Source: Pseudomonadota bacterium (GTDB lineage Bacteria; Desulfobacterota; Binatia; UBA1149). From it: 64,000 nucleotides of DNA. The translations under genes and the position numbers were made by a program. The stretch's first letter is position 1. Each line of letters starts with the position of its first letter. Of this stretch, positions 1 to 11,413 are shown one piece after another. The notes under the pieces were generated by a model. That model did not search any database. It was not told where the DNA came from and was given only the letters and a program-made list of their open reading frames with translations. Location: NCBI GenBank assembly GCA_014382245.1, contig JACNKC010000047.1, positions 1 to 64,000 of the forward strand. The letters run 5' to 3'.

Positions 1-190
1 GGACAACCTTGACGCCTGTCGCAACAACTGCTCGCTGCCCAGCTGCGGCGACGGCCTGCTTGACCCCGGCGAGGCCTGCGACGACGGCAACCTGGACAAC
101 AGCGACGCCTGTCGCAACGACTGCTCGCTGCCCAGCTGCGGCGACGGCTTGCTTGACCCCGGCGAGGCCTGCGACGACGGCAACACGGAC
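1..190 (+). repeat. 93-bp in-frame tandem repeat (31-aa unit CGDGLLDPGEACDDGNLDNSDACRNDCSLPS)
   Basis: cccagctgcggcgacgg starts at 38 and again at 131, a period of 93 bp; near-identical copies. Confidence 0.85.
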
Positions 191-784
191 GACAGTGATG
201 GCTGTTCGAACGCGTGCCTGACCCAGCGTATCTGCGGTGATAGCAGCAATGACAGGCGACTGACGGCTTCGGATGCGCTTATGTTATTGCGCCGGGCCGT
301 CGGGCAGAACCTGGTTTGCCCCGACTACGTTTGCGATGTAGACGGTAGTGGTGCGATCACGGCTACCGACGCGTTGAAGATTCTTCGAAGGGCCGTCGGC
401 ATTGAGGTTTCACTTAACTGCGGACCGGTGACCTCGGTTATGTTCCGCGTTGAAACGGGGGTGTCCATGGTCGAGCTGACCCTGCTGGTCGAGTTCGACG
501 CTAACGTCGGGGATTTTGTAGAAGGGGCCGGGATCCCGCTGTGCCGGGCTATCGACAGCGCGGTGTCAGTTTCTGCGACCAGGCTGTCTAGGCAGGCGCT
601 GAGCATCGAGCTCTTCTCTCCCGGCGCCGTGATGGTGAGTCCCTCTAACACTGTAAGATGTGACTTTACGGCCGCTATTTCCGACCTACGTGAATCTGAC
701 TTCGACCTGACAGTTACCAGTGCGAGTGACGCCAGCAGTATCGGTGTCGTTCCCTTGCCCGCGGTCAGGGCCATCCCCTGGTAA
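2..784 (+). CDS. Secreted Cys-rich DUF4215-type repeat protein with dockerin-like repeats and C-terminal cohesin-like beta domain (5' end outside window)
   Basis: Frame open from base 2. CGDGLLDPGEACDDGN repeats, then two dockerin-type segments (DSSNDRRLTASDALMLLRRAVG; DVDGSGAITATDALKILRRAVG), then a beta-rich C-terminus. Confidence 0.8.
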   Translation, partial: DNLDACRNNCSLPSCGDGLLDPGEACDDGNLDNSDACRNDCSLPSCGDGLLDPGEACDDGNTDDSDGCSNACLTQRICGDSSNDRRLTASDALMLLRRAVGQNLVCPDYVCDVDGSGAITATDALKILRRAVGIEVSLNCGPVTSVMFRVETGVSMVELTLLVEFDANVGDFVEGAGIPLCRAIDSAVSVSATRLSRQALSIELFSPGAVMVSPSNTVRCDFTAAISDLRESDFDLTVTSASDASSIGVVPLPAVRAIPW

Positions 785-1089
785 GTCGGCAGAAGATTCA
801 GATTCCATTTTCTTCTATGCCCCGACGATAACAGTAGGCGCTTTTACTGGCCCCGCGGGCTTGGGTCTGATGGGCGCAGAGAACCAGCCCGTAACTGCTT
901 GCGGCCTCCAGGTCGTGTTGCCCCGCTTGAAATCTTTCGGAAATTCCAGCGTTGCCACGGTGGGTACGCTGACATTTCGTCCCCGCCCGGTCCACGCCGC
1001 AATACTGGCGGCACGATCGAACTTGGGCATTGTGTAACTCGTGGCTTCAACGTAGGTTCCGCGGGCGAGGGGATCGCAAGGGAGTCGCA

Positions 1090-1512
1090 ATGGGACGATT
1101 GACCGAAGAAGAAGCCGAAGACTTGCTGGCCGAACCGGAGATCGCGGTGCTGTCGGTTGTAAATGACCATGGAGCGCCGGAGGGCACGCCGGTCTGGTTT
1201 GAATACCGCGACAAGCGCATCCAGATAATGGTGGGCGCCAATTCGCACAAAGCGCGCTGCGCGAGAGTAAACCCCTTGGTTTCGGTCACCCTCGATACGC
1301 GGCAGGCGCCTTACCGGGGGATCTGCCTGCGCGGAACGGTGACCTTCGCCGAACCCGACGGCGAGCAAGCCCGGCGCATTGCGCGGCACTACCTGGGCGA
1401 AGAAATGGGAGACGCTTACATCGAGGCGACGGCCGCGACCCTCGCAGACCAGGTGCTCCTCGACATCAACATAGACAGCAGCTTCAGCTGGGATTACTCG
1501 AAGGGGTTCTGA
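1090..1512 (+). CDS. Pyridoxamine 5'-phosphate oxidase-family (split-barrel FMN/F420) protein
   Basis: LTEEEAEDLLAEPEIAVLSVVNDHGAPEGTPVWFEY...LRGTVTF is typical of this family; ATG at 1090. Confidence 0.75.
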   Translation: MGRLTEEEAEDLLAEPEIAVLSVVNDHGAPEGTPVWFEYRDKRIQIMVGANSHKARCARVNPLVSVTLDTRQAPYRGICLRGTVTFAEPDGEQARRIARHYLGEEMGDAYIEATAATLADQVLLDINIDSSFSWDYSKGF

Positions 1513-2346
1513 ATGAAACTCGATGGACAGAGGGCTTTTATAACCGGTGCGGCTTCGGGACTGGGTGCCGAAATAGCGATTCTTTATGCGGCCAACGGTG
1601 CCAGGGTTTACGTCAGCGATATAAACGAAGACGCCGCGGCTTCCGTTGCCGCCCGTTGTTGTGAGCTGACCCAGGGTTCGGTATCGGGGCCTTGCGACGT
1701 GAGCGACTCGTCGTCGGTGAAAGAGGCCTTCGCGTCGTTGCTCACGGAACTCGGCGGCATCGATATCCTCGTTAATAACGCTGGCATTATTCACACCGAC
1801 CCTGACTACCTCGAGGCTAATGCGTCGGCGGTGCAGGCCCAGATCGAAGAGTCGATGCAGGGGCAGGGCATAAAAACCCACCTGCGCAGCATCGAATTGC
1901 TCAGCGACGAGATGTTCGATCGCATGATGCGCGTACACATGTACGGTACGTTTTACTGTTGCAGGGAGGCACTGCCGCTCATGCGCGAACAGGGCGGCGG
2001 TAGAATCATCAACATGGGATCCCTGATGGGAGCGGCGTCGCTCACCGGAGCCCCGGACTACTGTGCCGCAAAGGGGGCCATCATGGCTTTTACCCGTGCG
2101 ACGGCCAGGGAAGGGGCCAGCTACGGTGTTCGTGCCAACGCCATAGCCCCGGGCTTCATAGAAACACCGCTGTTGGACCCGGTCGATAGAACGACCCTGG
2201 ACATGATTGCCATGCAGACGCCGATGCAGCGACTCGGCACGGCTTCCGAGGTGGCGACCACAGCGTTGTTCCTGGCGAGCGATGACTCTTCGTTTTTTAC
2301 CGGGCAGGTGCTGGCACCCAATGGCGGCATCTACATGTCGCAGTAA
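1513..2346 (+). CDS. SDR-family oxidoreductase
   Basis: TGAASGLG cofactor motif, NNAG, YCAAK active site; immediately follows the previous stop. Confidence 0.92.
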   Translation: MKLDGQRAFITGAASGLGAEIAILYAANGARVYVSDINEDAAASVAARCCELTQGSVSGPCDVSDSSSVKEAFASLLTELGGIDILVNNAGIIHTDPDYLEANASAVQAQIEESMQGQGIKTHLRSIELLSDEMFDRMMRVHMYGTFYCCREALPLMREQGGGRIINMGSLMGAASLTGAPDYCAAKGAIMAFTRATAREGASYGVRANAIAPGFIETPLLDPVDRTTLDMIAMQTPMQRLGTASEVATTALFLASDDSSFFTGQVLAPNGGIYMSQ

Positions 2347-2478
2347 ACTGCGCGGCGGTGAGAATCTCCCCCGCTGTTGCTGCGTGGGCCACGGCGTGCG
2401 TGATCTGCTGGTCGCTGAGGGCGCAACACTCACGCGGCTGGAAAGAGCCGAGTAACGCCGAGCCCGCTCCTTCGTTGC

Positions 2479-4476
2479 TCAGCCGCGCTTGTCGCTCACC
2501 AGTTCTACGATGTCGCTCATGATGCTGGTCAATTCGAAGTCCCGCGGGGTGTATACCCCTGCGACGCCCAGGGCCTTGAGTTGGTCGGCGTCCGCGTCGG
2601 GAATGATTCCGCCCACGACCAGGGTCACGTCTCCAAGCTCGAGCTTCTTCATCTTGTCTACGAGGTCGGGGACCAGCGTCATGTGTGATCCCGAAAGTAT
2701 ACTCAGGCCGATCGCGTCCACGTCTTCTTCCTGGGCAGTGGCCACTATTTCGTCACTGGTCAGGCGGATGCCGTGATATATGACCTCCATGCCGCAGTCG
2801 CGCGCGCGTACCGCGATCTGTTCTGCGCCGTTGCTGTGGCCGTCGAGGCCCGGTTTACCAACCAGCAGCCTCAGCGTGTGGCCGAGGCGCTCGCCGAGCG
2901 CTTTTACCTTTTCGCGTACCGCAACCACAGCCTCGTTGTCGGCCGCCGACTGGCCGCCCACGCCGGTGGGAGCGCGGTATTCACCGAAGACGTCGCGCAG
3001 TACCTGTGACCACTCCCCGGTAGTCAGCCCGGCCGAAGCGGCAGCGATCGAGCTCTCCATGATGTTGCTGCCGCTTGTTGCCGAATCGCGCAGGGCCTGC
3101 AGGGCCACCTCGACATCGTCTTTATTGCGTTTTGCCCTGAAGGCTTCAAGGCGTTCGATCTGCTCGCGCTCGGCCGATACATCGACCTTGAGTATGGCGT
3201 TGTCCATGTCCGAGGTGAGCGGCGAAGGCTCACTCTCGGCCCAGCGATTGACTCCCACGACGCACTGCTCGCCTGCCTCGATGCGGCGCAATCGCCGCGC
3301 GTTGGAATCCACCAGGCGCTGCTTCATGTATCCGGCTTCGACGGCCTCGACCGCGCCGTCCATCTCGTCAATACGCTCAAGCTCCTCGTAGGCTTCTGCG
3401 ATCAGGCTGTCCACCTTGGCCTGAACCACCGGCGATTCGTCGAGGATGTCGGCGTACTCCAGCAGGTCGGTTTCGTAAGCCATTATCTGTTGCGTTCTCA
3501 GCGCCCACTGCTGGTCCCAGGGCCGGGGCAGGCCGAGGGCCTCGTTCCAGGCCGGGAGCTGAACGGCCCTCGCGCGGGCTTTTCTGGACAGCACAACCCC
3601 GAGCATCTCCAGCGCTATTCGGATGGCGTTGTTCTCGGGTTGCTGCTCGGTGAGGCCCAGCGAATTGACCTGCACGCCGTAACGGAACCGCCTGAGCTTG
3701 GGGTCTTCCACCCCGTAGCGTTCGCGCCCGAGCTTGTCCCAGGTCTCGACAAACGCGCGCATCTTGCAAGTCTCTTCTATGAAACGGATGCTGGCGTTCA
3801 CGAAGAATGAGATACGGCCGAAGACCCGTACCATGGTCTCGCTGTCCATTCCGGGTCGTTTTTTGACCTCGTCGAGTACGGCTATGGCGTTTGCCAGCGT
3901 GAACGCGAGTTCCTCGGACGGCGTGGCCCCGGCCTCCTGCAGGTGGTAGCTGCAGATGTTGATCGGGTTCCACTTTGGAATATTGCTGATCGTGTACTCG
4001 ATGATGTCGCCGGTGAGACGCATCGACTGGGTGGGAGGAAACACGTAGGTGCCCCGCGAAAGGTATTCCTTGATGATGTCGTTCTGAATGGTCCCCTGCA
4101 GGCCACCGGGGTCAACCCCCTGGCGCTCGGCCACCGCGACGTACAGCGCCAGCAGCCAGGCGGCGGTGGCGTTGATGGTCATCGACGTGTTCATGCGGTC
4201 CAACGGTATGTCGTTGAACAAGGTTTCCATGTCGGCGATGCTGTCAACCGGCACGCCGACTTTACCTACTTCGCCGCGCGCGAGGGGATGGTCCGAGTCG
4301 TAACCGGTCTGCGTAGGCAGATCGAAAGCTACGCTCAGGCCGGTCTGGCCCTTTTCAAGGTTGCCCCTGTAGAGCGCGTTCGAGGCCTCGGCCGAGCTGT
4401 GGCCAGAGTAGGTACGAAAAATCCACGCGCGGTCCTTTTCGACCTGCTTCGTGGCGGAATTATCGGTAGATGCCAT
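2479..4476 (-). CDS. meaA: Ethylmalonyl-CoA/methylmalonyl-CoA mutase-type protein (MeaA/Ecm-like), mutase plus B12-binding domain
   Basis: WIFRTYSGHSSAEASNALYRGNLEKGQTGLSVAFDLPTQTGYDSDH, SYHLQEAGATP, and C-terminal B12 domain GLDGHSNGAEQIAVRARDCGMEVIYHGIRLT. Closest by memory to MeaA/Ecm. Confidence 0.85.
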   Translation of the reverse strand: MASTDNSATKQVEKDRAWIFRTYSGHSSAEASNALYRGNLEKGQTGLSVAFDLPTQTGYDSDHPLARGEVGKVGVPVDSIADMETLFNDIPLDRMNTSMTINATAAWLLALYVAVAERQGVDPGGLQGTIQNDIIKEYLSRGTYVFPPTQSMRLTGDIIEYTISNIPKWNPINICSYHLQEAGATPSEELAFTLANAIAVLDEVKKRPGMDSETMVRVFGRISFFVNASIRFIEETCKMRAFVETWDKLGRERYGVEDPKLRRFRYGVQVNSLGLTEQQPENNAIRIALEMLGVVLSRKARARAVQLPAWNEALGLPRPWDQQWALRTQQIMAYETDLLEYADILDESPVVQAKVDSLIAEAYEELERIDEMDGAVEAVEAGYMKQRLVDSNARRLRRIEAGEQCVVGVNRWAESEPSPLTSDMDNAILKVDVSAEREQIERLEAFRAKRNKDDVEVALQALRDSATSGSNIMESSIAAASAGLTTGEWSQVLRDVFGEYRAPTGVGGQSAADNEAVVAVREKVKALGERLGHTLRLLVGKPGLDGHSNGAEQIAVRARDCGMEVIYHGIRLTSDEIVATAQEEDVDAIGLSILSGSHMTLVPDLVDKMKKLELGDVTLVVGGIIPDADADQLKALGVAGVYTPRDFELTSIMSDIVELVSDKRG

Positions 4477-4598
4477 CGGTCAGGCCTAGCAGGCTGCCGG
4501 TGTTTGCTCAAGGAGACGACAGGCTGCTGTCCCCCCGGGTGAGCTTGGGCGGGAGGGCGGCTGGGGTTACACTTGCGGGGGTGGGCAGAGTAATTGAC

Positions 4599-5486
4599 AT
4601 GGTCGCATATGGCATGTTGCGAGCGGCCTGGGCACTGGGTGCCGCGCTGCCACTGGCGGTGACAAGGGGCGCCCTCGAGGGCCTCGGCAGCCTGGCCTCC
4701 AGGGTCGACGCCCGTCACAGGCGGGTCATCGACAGCAACCTGCGCCAGGCGTTTCCTTCCTGGGACGCCGGCCAGCGAAATCGTTGCTCCAGGGTCGTTT
4801 TTCGCAGCTGGGGACGCATGATGGCCGAACTCATGCATTCGCGTGCCTTGCTGGCCAACGGGAGTATCCGCGGCGTCGAAAAGGTTGTCGCTGCGGTATC
4901 TGAACTGGCCGGTGCTGGCAACGGGGTGTTGTTACTGACCGCTCACAGCGCCAATTTCGAATTGATGGCCCGGGCTGTCGGTAACAGTGGCGTAGCCATG
5001 AGCGCCTTTTACCGGCCAATGCGGAACAGGCTGATAAACGATTTTCTGCTGGCCCAGCGATCAGAGGCCGGCGTGAGCTCGGTGGGCAGGGGCAGTGCCC
5101 TGCGCGAAATAGTGAGCGTTCTTGCTGCCGGCGGCGTGGTGGCAGCCCCCTTGGACCAGAACCAGGGCCACGGGAGGGGGGTTTTCGTGGATTTCTTTGG
5201 TCGTCCGGCCTGTACGTCGACCATGCTGGCGAGGTTGTCGTTGGCGAGCTCGGCCCCCGTTCTGCCGGTATTTGCCAGCTGGGACAGCGACGGCCTCGTG
5301 ATTGATGTGAGGCCGGCGGTGCATCCACCTTTGTCACCGGCCGACAGGCGACAGGCGGCTACAGATCTTACTGCCAACTATACCGAGCTCGTAGAGCAGC
5401 AGGTGCGATCCCGGCCCGAGCAGTGGAACTGGGCCCACCGGCGCTGGAAGACCCGTCCGGCAGCCGAAACGGCTTCCGCTGAATAA
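4599..5486 (+). CDS. LpxL/HtrB-like lipid A biosynthesis acyltransferase family protein
   Basis: RRVIDSNLRQAFPSW, TAHSANFELMARAVG, DQNQGHGRGVFVDFFGRPACTS; start codon uncertain (ORF open from 4470). Confidence 0.75.
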   Translation: MVAYGMLRAAWALGAALPLAVTRGALEGLGSLASRVDARHRRVIDSNLRQAFPSWDAGQRNRCSRVVFRSWGRMMAELMHSRALLANGSIRGVEKVVAAVSELAGAGNGVLLLTAHSANFELMARAVGNSGVAMSAFYRPMRNRLINDFLLAQRSEAGVSSVGRGSALREIVSVLAAGGVVAAPLDQNQGHGRGVFVDFFGRPACTSTMLARLSLASSAPVLPVFASWDSDGLVIDVRPAVHPPLSPADRRQAATDLTANYTELVEQQVRSRPEQWNWAHRRWKTRPAAETASAE

Positions 5487-5537
5487 CCCCAGCTTCAGTT
5501 CAGAGTAACCGGGCTGAGGCGGGTTCAGATAAATTAG

Positions 5538-5553
5538 AATTACTTGTGTAATT
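5538..5553. promoter_or_regulatory. Perfect inverted repeat AATTAC-TTGT-GTAATT in an AT-rich intergenic region upstream of korAB
   Basis: 6-bp perfect arms with 4-nt spacer within the 5487-5676 intergenic region; operator role is a guess. Confidence 0.35.
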
Positions 5554-5676
5554 AGGGCTTGAGTATTTGATATCGTAATCTTGCTTGTTTAGCTTGGAAG
5601 AACCGACCCTGCTGACCGTCCTGCGTGGGCAGCCAGCAGGTGCTACGGGCAAATCTGATGATAGTGAGGCAATTAA

Positions 5677-8561
<2,885 letters not shown>

Positions 8562-8627
8562 GGCGCTTGTAAGTTCATCGGGCGTGCCTTGGGATGCCCC
8601 TCGAACGGGCAACAGGAGAGAACAGAG

Positions 8628-9173
8628 ATGAAAGAGACCGAAGGAGTTGAAGAATTCATCGATGAGAGCATGGAAGAACTCAAGGGGGTAAGTGGCGATG
8701 GCGTGCTCGACGAAGACGCGCTGCGCGAGCCCGTGAGTACGCTCGAACCGCGTAAACCGGTGGTGGTCGGTCCGCAAACACCGGCACTGGAGGCCGTGGC
8801 GGTGATGCGCGAGCAGGGAATGGGCTGCGTGCTGGTCGTCCGGTCTAATCGCTTGAAGGGTATTTTCACAGAGAGGGATGTCTTGAACAACCTGGTCGGG
8901 CTGGGCCCGGAGGTGACCAAGACGCCGGTGCGTAAGTTGATGACGGGCAACCCCGAAACTCTCAGGCCCAGCGATTCAATAGCCTACGCCTTGAACAAGA
9001 TGAGCCTGGGCGGCTATCGCCACATTCCGCTGGTCGACAACTCGGATGCGCTGGTGGGAGTCATTTCGGTCAAGGACATCGTCAACTACCTGGTCAAGCT
9101 GTTTCCCAAGAGCGTGATGAATCTTCCCACCCTTCCGCGAGGTAATTACGCCCGCGAAAGAGAAGGGGCCTGA
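8628..9173 (+). CDS. Tandem CBS-domain protein
   Basis: MREQGMGCVLVVRSNRLKGIFTERDVL and YRHIPLVDNSDALVGVISVKDIVNYL. Confidence 0.85.
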   Translation: MKETEGVEEFIDESMEELKGVSGDGVLDEDALREPVSTLEPRKPVVVGPQTPALEAVAVMREQGMGCVLVVRSNRLKGIFTERDVLNNLVGLGPEVTKTPVRKLMTGNPETLRPSDSIAYALNKMSLGGYRHIPLVDNSDALVGVISVKDIVNYLVKLFPKSVMNLPTLPRGNYAREREGA

Positions 9174-9298
9174 TCCGGGGAGGCGTGTTTCTGCCGGGTT
9201 GGTCTGGGCCATGAGCTTCGGCGCACAGGATATGGGCCCGGGGTCTTTCATACCGGGCATACTTACGATAAACAGGATGTAGCGGGAGGTGTGGCGGA

Positions 9299-10636
9299 AT
9301 GGCAGTGGATCGGGAAGGTAGTGTCAACTCGGAAGCCCTGGGCGGTGGCCTGGGTAAAGCCCTGGGTGAACTCAGCGTCGGCGACGCGCTTGAGTCGCTG
9401 AGGTTACAGGTCGACGGTCTGATCGACCAGCTCGCCAGCGCTGAAACCGAAGCGCGGGTCTCAACACGCGAACGCGAGCGCCCGGAATCACCGAGGACAG
9501 CCCGCGAAACTGAGCGTTCGCAAGAAACACCGGGTACGCGCAGGCTGCAGGGCGACCTTGGTGGTCTCGACCACGCCCACGGCCTCGAGAACGAAATCGA
9601 ATCTCTCGGTGGCAAGGTTGAATCGGCGACCGACATGCTTGCTTCGATGACCGACTTGCTGGAAGCCCAGGCGGAGCGCTTGGAAACGCTGGAACTGCAG
9701 GTCGGTGATCCGGATTTCGAACGCCCCTTGTCGCGCGAAGCCCCGGCAGCGGTTTTTCCTTCCGTTGATGCATTCGCAGCTGAAGAGCCGTTGCCCGCCG
9801 AAACCCCGTTGCGGGAAGAAGAAACCCCGTTGCGGGAAGAAGAGCCACCTGTAGAAGCTATTCAGTCACCGCCGTCAGCTGTCGCTGTTTCCGGTGCCGC
9901 GGCCTCGGCTGAGCGACTGGAGAGCATCGAACAGAAGATCGTGCGTCTGGGCAACAACGTGGCCTCGGTGCGCGCCCGAGTAGACGGCTTTGCTAAACTG
10001 TTGGGCAGCGGTAGCGCTGCTGGCCTTAGCGCTGGGGTGGACCACCGCGAGACAGCCACCGGCCGGCCCGTCGCTTCCGAAACCGAGACAGCCGAGCCAG
10101 CCCCGGCTGTCCGCCCGGATGAGCCTGCCGTACAGGCGGAGAATTTTCCTGACCTGGACCAGCGGCTCATAGCTCAGCTGGCTGACCGCGAGCTCGCGGT
10201 CATGGGAGGACGGGTACGCCAGCGCTCACGATCCCGGCGCAATGTGTTGGTGGTCGATTCGTCGCCCGACGCGCGCACCGTTCTCTCTATCTACCTTTCG
10301 CGGACCGGTTACCAGGTGGTTACGGCCTCGAGCGCAGAAGATTGCCTGTCGAAGCTCTGTTACCACGACGTCGATGCGGTGGTGCTCGAGCCTGATATGC
10401 CAGGCGCAGACGGTGGCCACGTTTGTCGCATCATCAGGAACGACCCGGCCTTCAAGGCCCACAGTCGCGTGCCGATCATTCTTTATACCTCTAACCCCCA
10501 GAAGTTTGATCGCAACACCGCCGAACGGTGGCAGGCGAGTGACTACGTGGTCAAGGGTGGAGACATGCTGCCACTGGTTTCGGCCCTGTTGCAGAGCTGC
10601 GAGGCAGTCGAGGCGGATGACGCCAATGATGCTTGA
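9299..10636 (+). CDS. Hydrophilic/coiled-coil protein with C-terminal degenerate receiver (REC) domain
   Basis: NVLVVDSSPDARTVLSIYLSRTGYQVVTASSAEDCL...VDAVVLEPDMPGADGGHVCRIIR. Confidence 0.75.
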   Translation: MAVDREGSVNSEALGGGLGKALGELSVGDALESLRLQVDGLIDQLASAETEARVSTRERERPESPRTARETERSQETPGTRRLQGDLGGLDHAHGLENEIESLGGKVESATDMLASMTDLLEAQAERLETLELQVGDPDFERPLSREAPAAVFPSVDAFAAEEPLPAETPLREEETPLREEEPPVEAIQSPPSAVAVSGAAASAERLESIEQKIVRLGNNVASVRARVDGFAKLLGSGSAAGLSAGVDHRETATGRPVASETETAEPAPAVRPDEPAVQAENFPDLDQRLIAQLADRELAVMGGRVRQRSRSRRNVLVVDSSPDARTVLSIYLSRTGYQVVTASSAEDCLSKLCYHDVDAVVLEPDMPGADGGHVCRIIRNDPAFKAHSRVPIILYTSNPQKFDRNTAERWQASDYVVKGGDMLPLVSALLQSCEAVEADDANDA

Positions 10637-11381
10637 GTCGGCCGATGCCGATTCCCGGCTTAGCCCGGGCTCCCGTAGCCCGAGGGTAGGCGCGGGGGAG
10701 TGGCTGTGGGCCCTGGTACTTGTCCTGGTTTTTCCGCTCGCGGTCAGGGCCCAGGGAATGCTCGTTCTCAACCCCATGCCGCCCAGCTACGACCTGGGAG
10801 GCTTTTCGCTGAGCTCTCCCCCGGTCGACAACTGGCGAGAGACCCAGTCTTCGGCGACTTCCTTCCAGGCCGTTTATGCCGAGCGCGTTTCGGATGTGGA
10901 CATAAATCAGCGTTGCCACTTTATCGCGGAGTCTCACAAGGTGGATGACCCCGATTACCAGGGCGACTCCGCTTCGGCAGCCACCGCGGCCTGGAACCAG
11001 CACACTCAACTCAGGGGCGAGGCGCTCGTGGCATTTACCCGGGTGCAGGTCCTCGAGAAGGCGTCGGGTATTTTTACTTTTTCGCTGGTCGTGAAGGTGG
11101 GTGAAGAAAACGTACAGGAAACCTTCTTCATAATGCTGGCGCCCGATAAGTCTGAGTACTTCGTGGCCAAGCTCACCACCAAGGAGCCCCAGTTCCGCGA
11201 GGCCCCGTTTTATGCACCACTTATGCTCTCCTTATCGACCCTGCGCTGGCGCGCTGAACAGGCCGACGGCGATTCTCCGGCTGCGGAAACAACGGGAGAC
11301 GCGGTGGAGGGCGAATCGGGCGGTGACGATGCTTTGCCGGGGGACGAGTCGGGCGCTGAGGCGCCCCCTGTCCAACCTTGA
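10626..11381 (+). CDS. Hypothetical secreted/anchored protein with acidic C-terminal tail
   Basis: ATG at 10626 overlaps the previous stop; hydrophobic segment WLWALVLVLVFPLAVRAQG; acidic tail. No family recognised. Confidence 0.6.
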   Translation: MMLESADADSRLSPGSRSPRVGAGEWLWALVLVLVFPLAVRAQGMLVLNPMPPSYDLGGFSLSSPPVDNWRETQSSATSFQAVYAERVSDVDINQRCHFIAESHKVDDPDYQGDSASAATAAWNQHTQLRGEALVAFTRVQVLEKASGIFTFSLVVKVGEENVQETFFIMLAPDKSEYFVAKLTTKEPQFREAPFYAPLMLSLSTLRWRAEQADGDSPAAETTGDAVEGESGGDDALPGDESGAEAPPVQP

Positions 11382-11413
11382 CCAGCCGTTCACTTCAGGC
11401 AGCCGGGCTTTGT

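Noticed and set aside
720-1037. 105-aa plus-strand ORF between the dockerin protein and PPOX gene
   Set aside because: No clear start context or family; overlaps the previous CDS end. Possibly a remnant but not supportable.
844-2433. 529-aa minus-strand ORF antisense to the PPOX and SDR genes
   Set aside because: Covers two well-supported genes on the other strand, His/Arg-rich composition typical of antisense reading.
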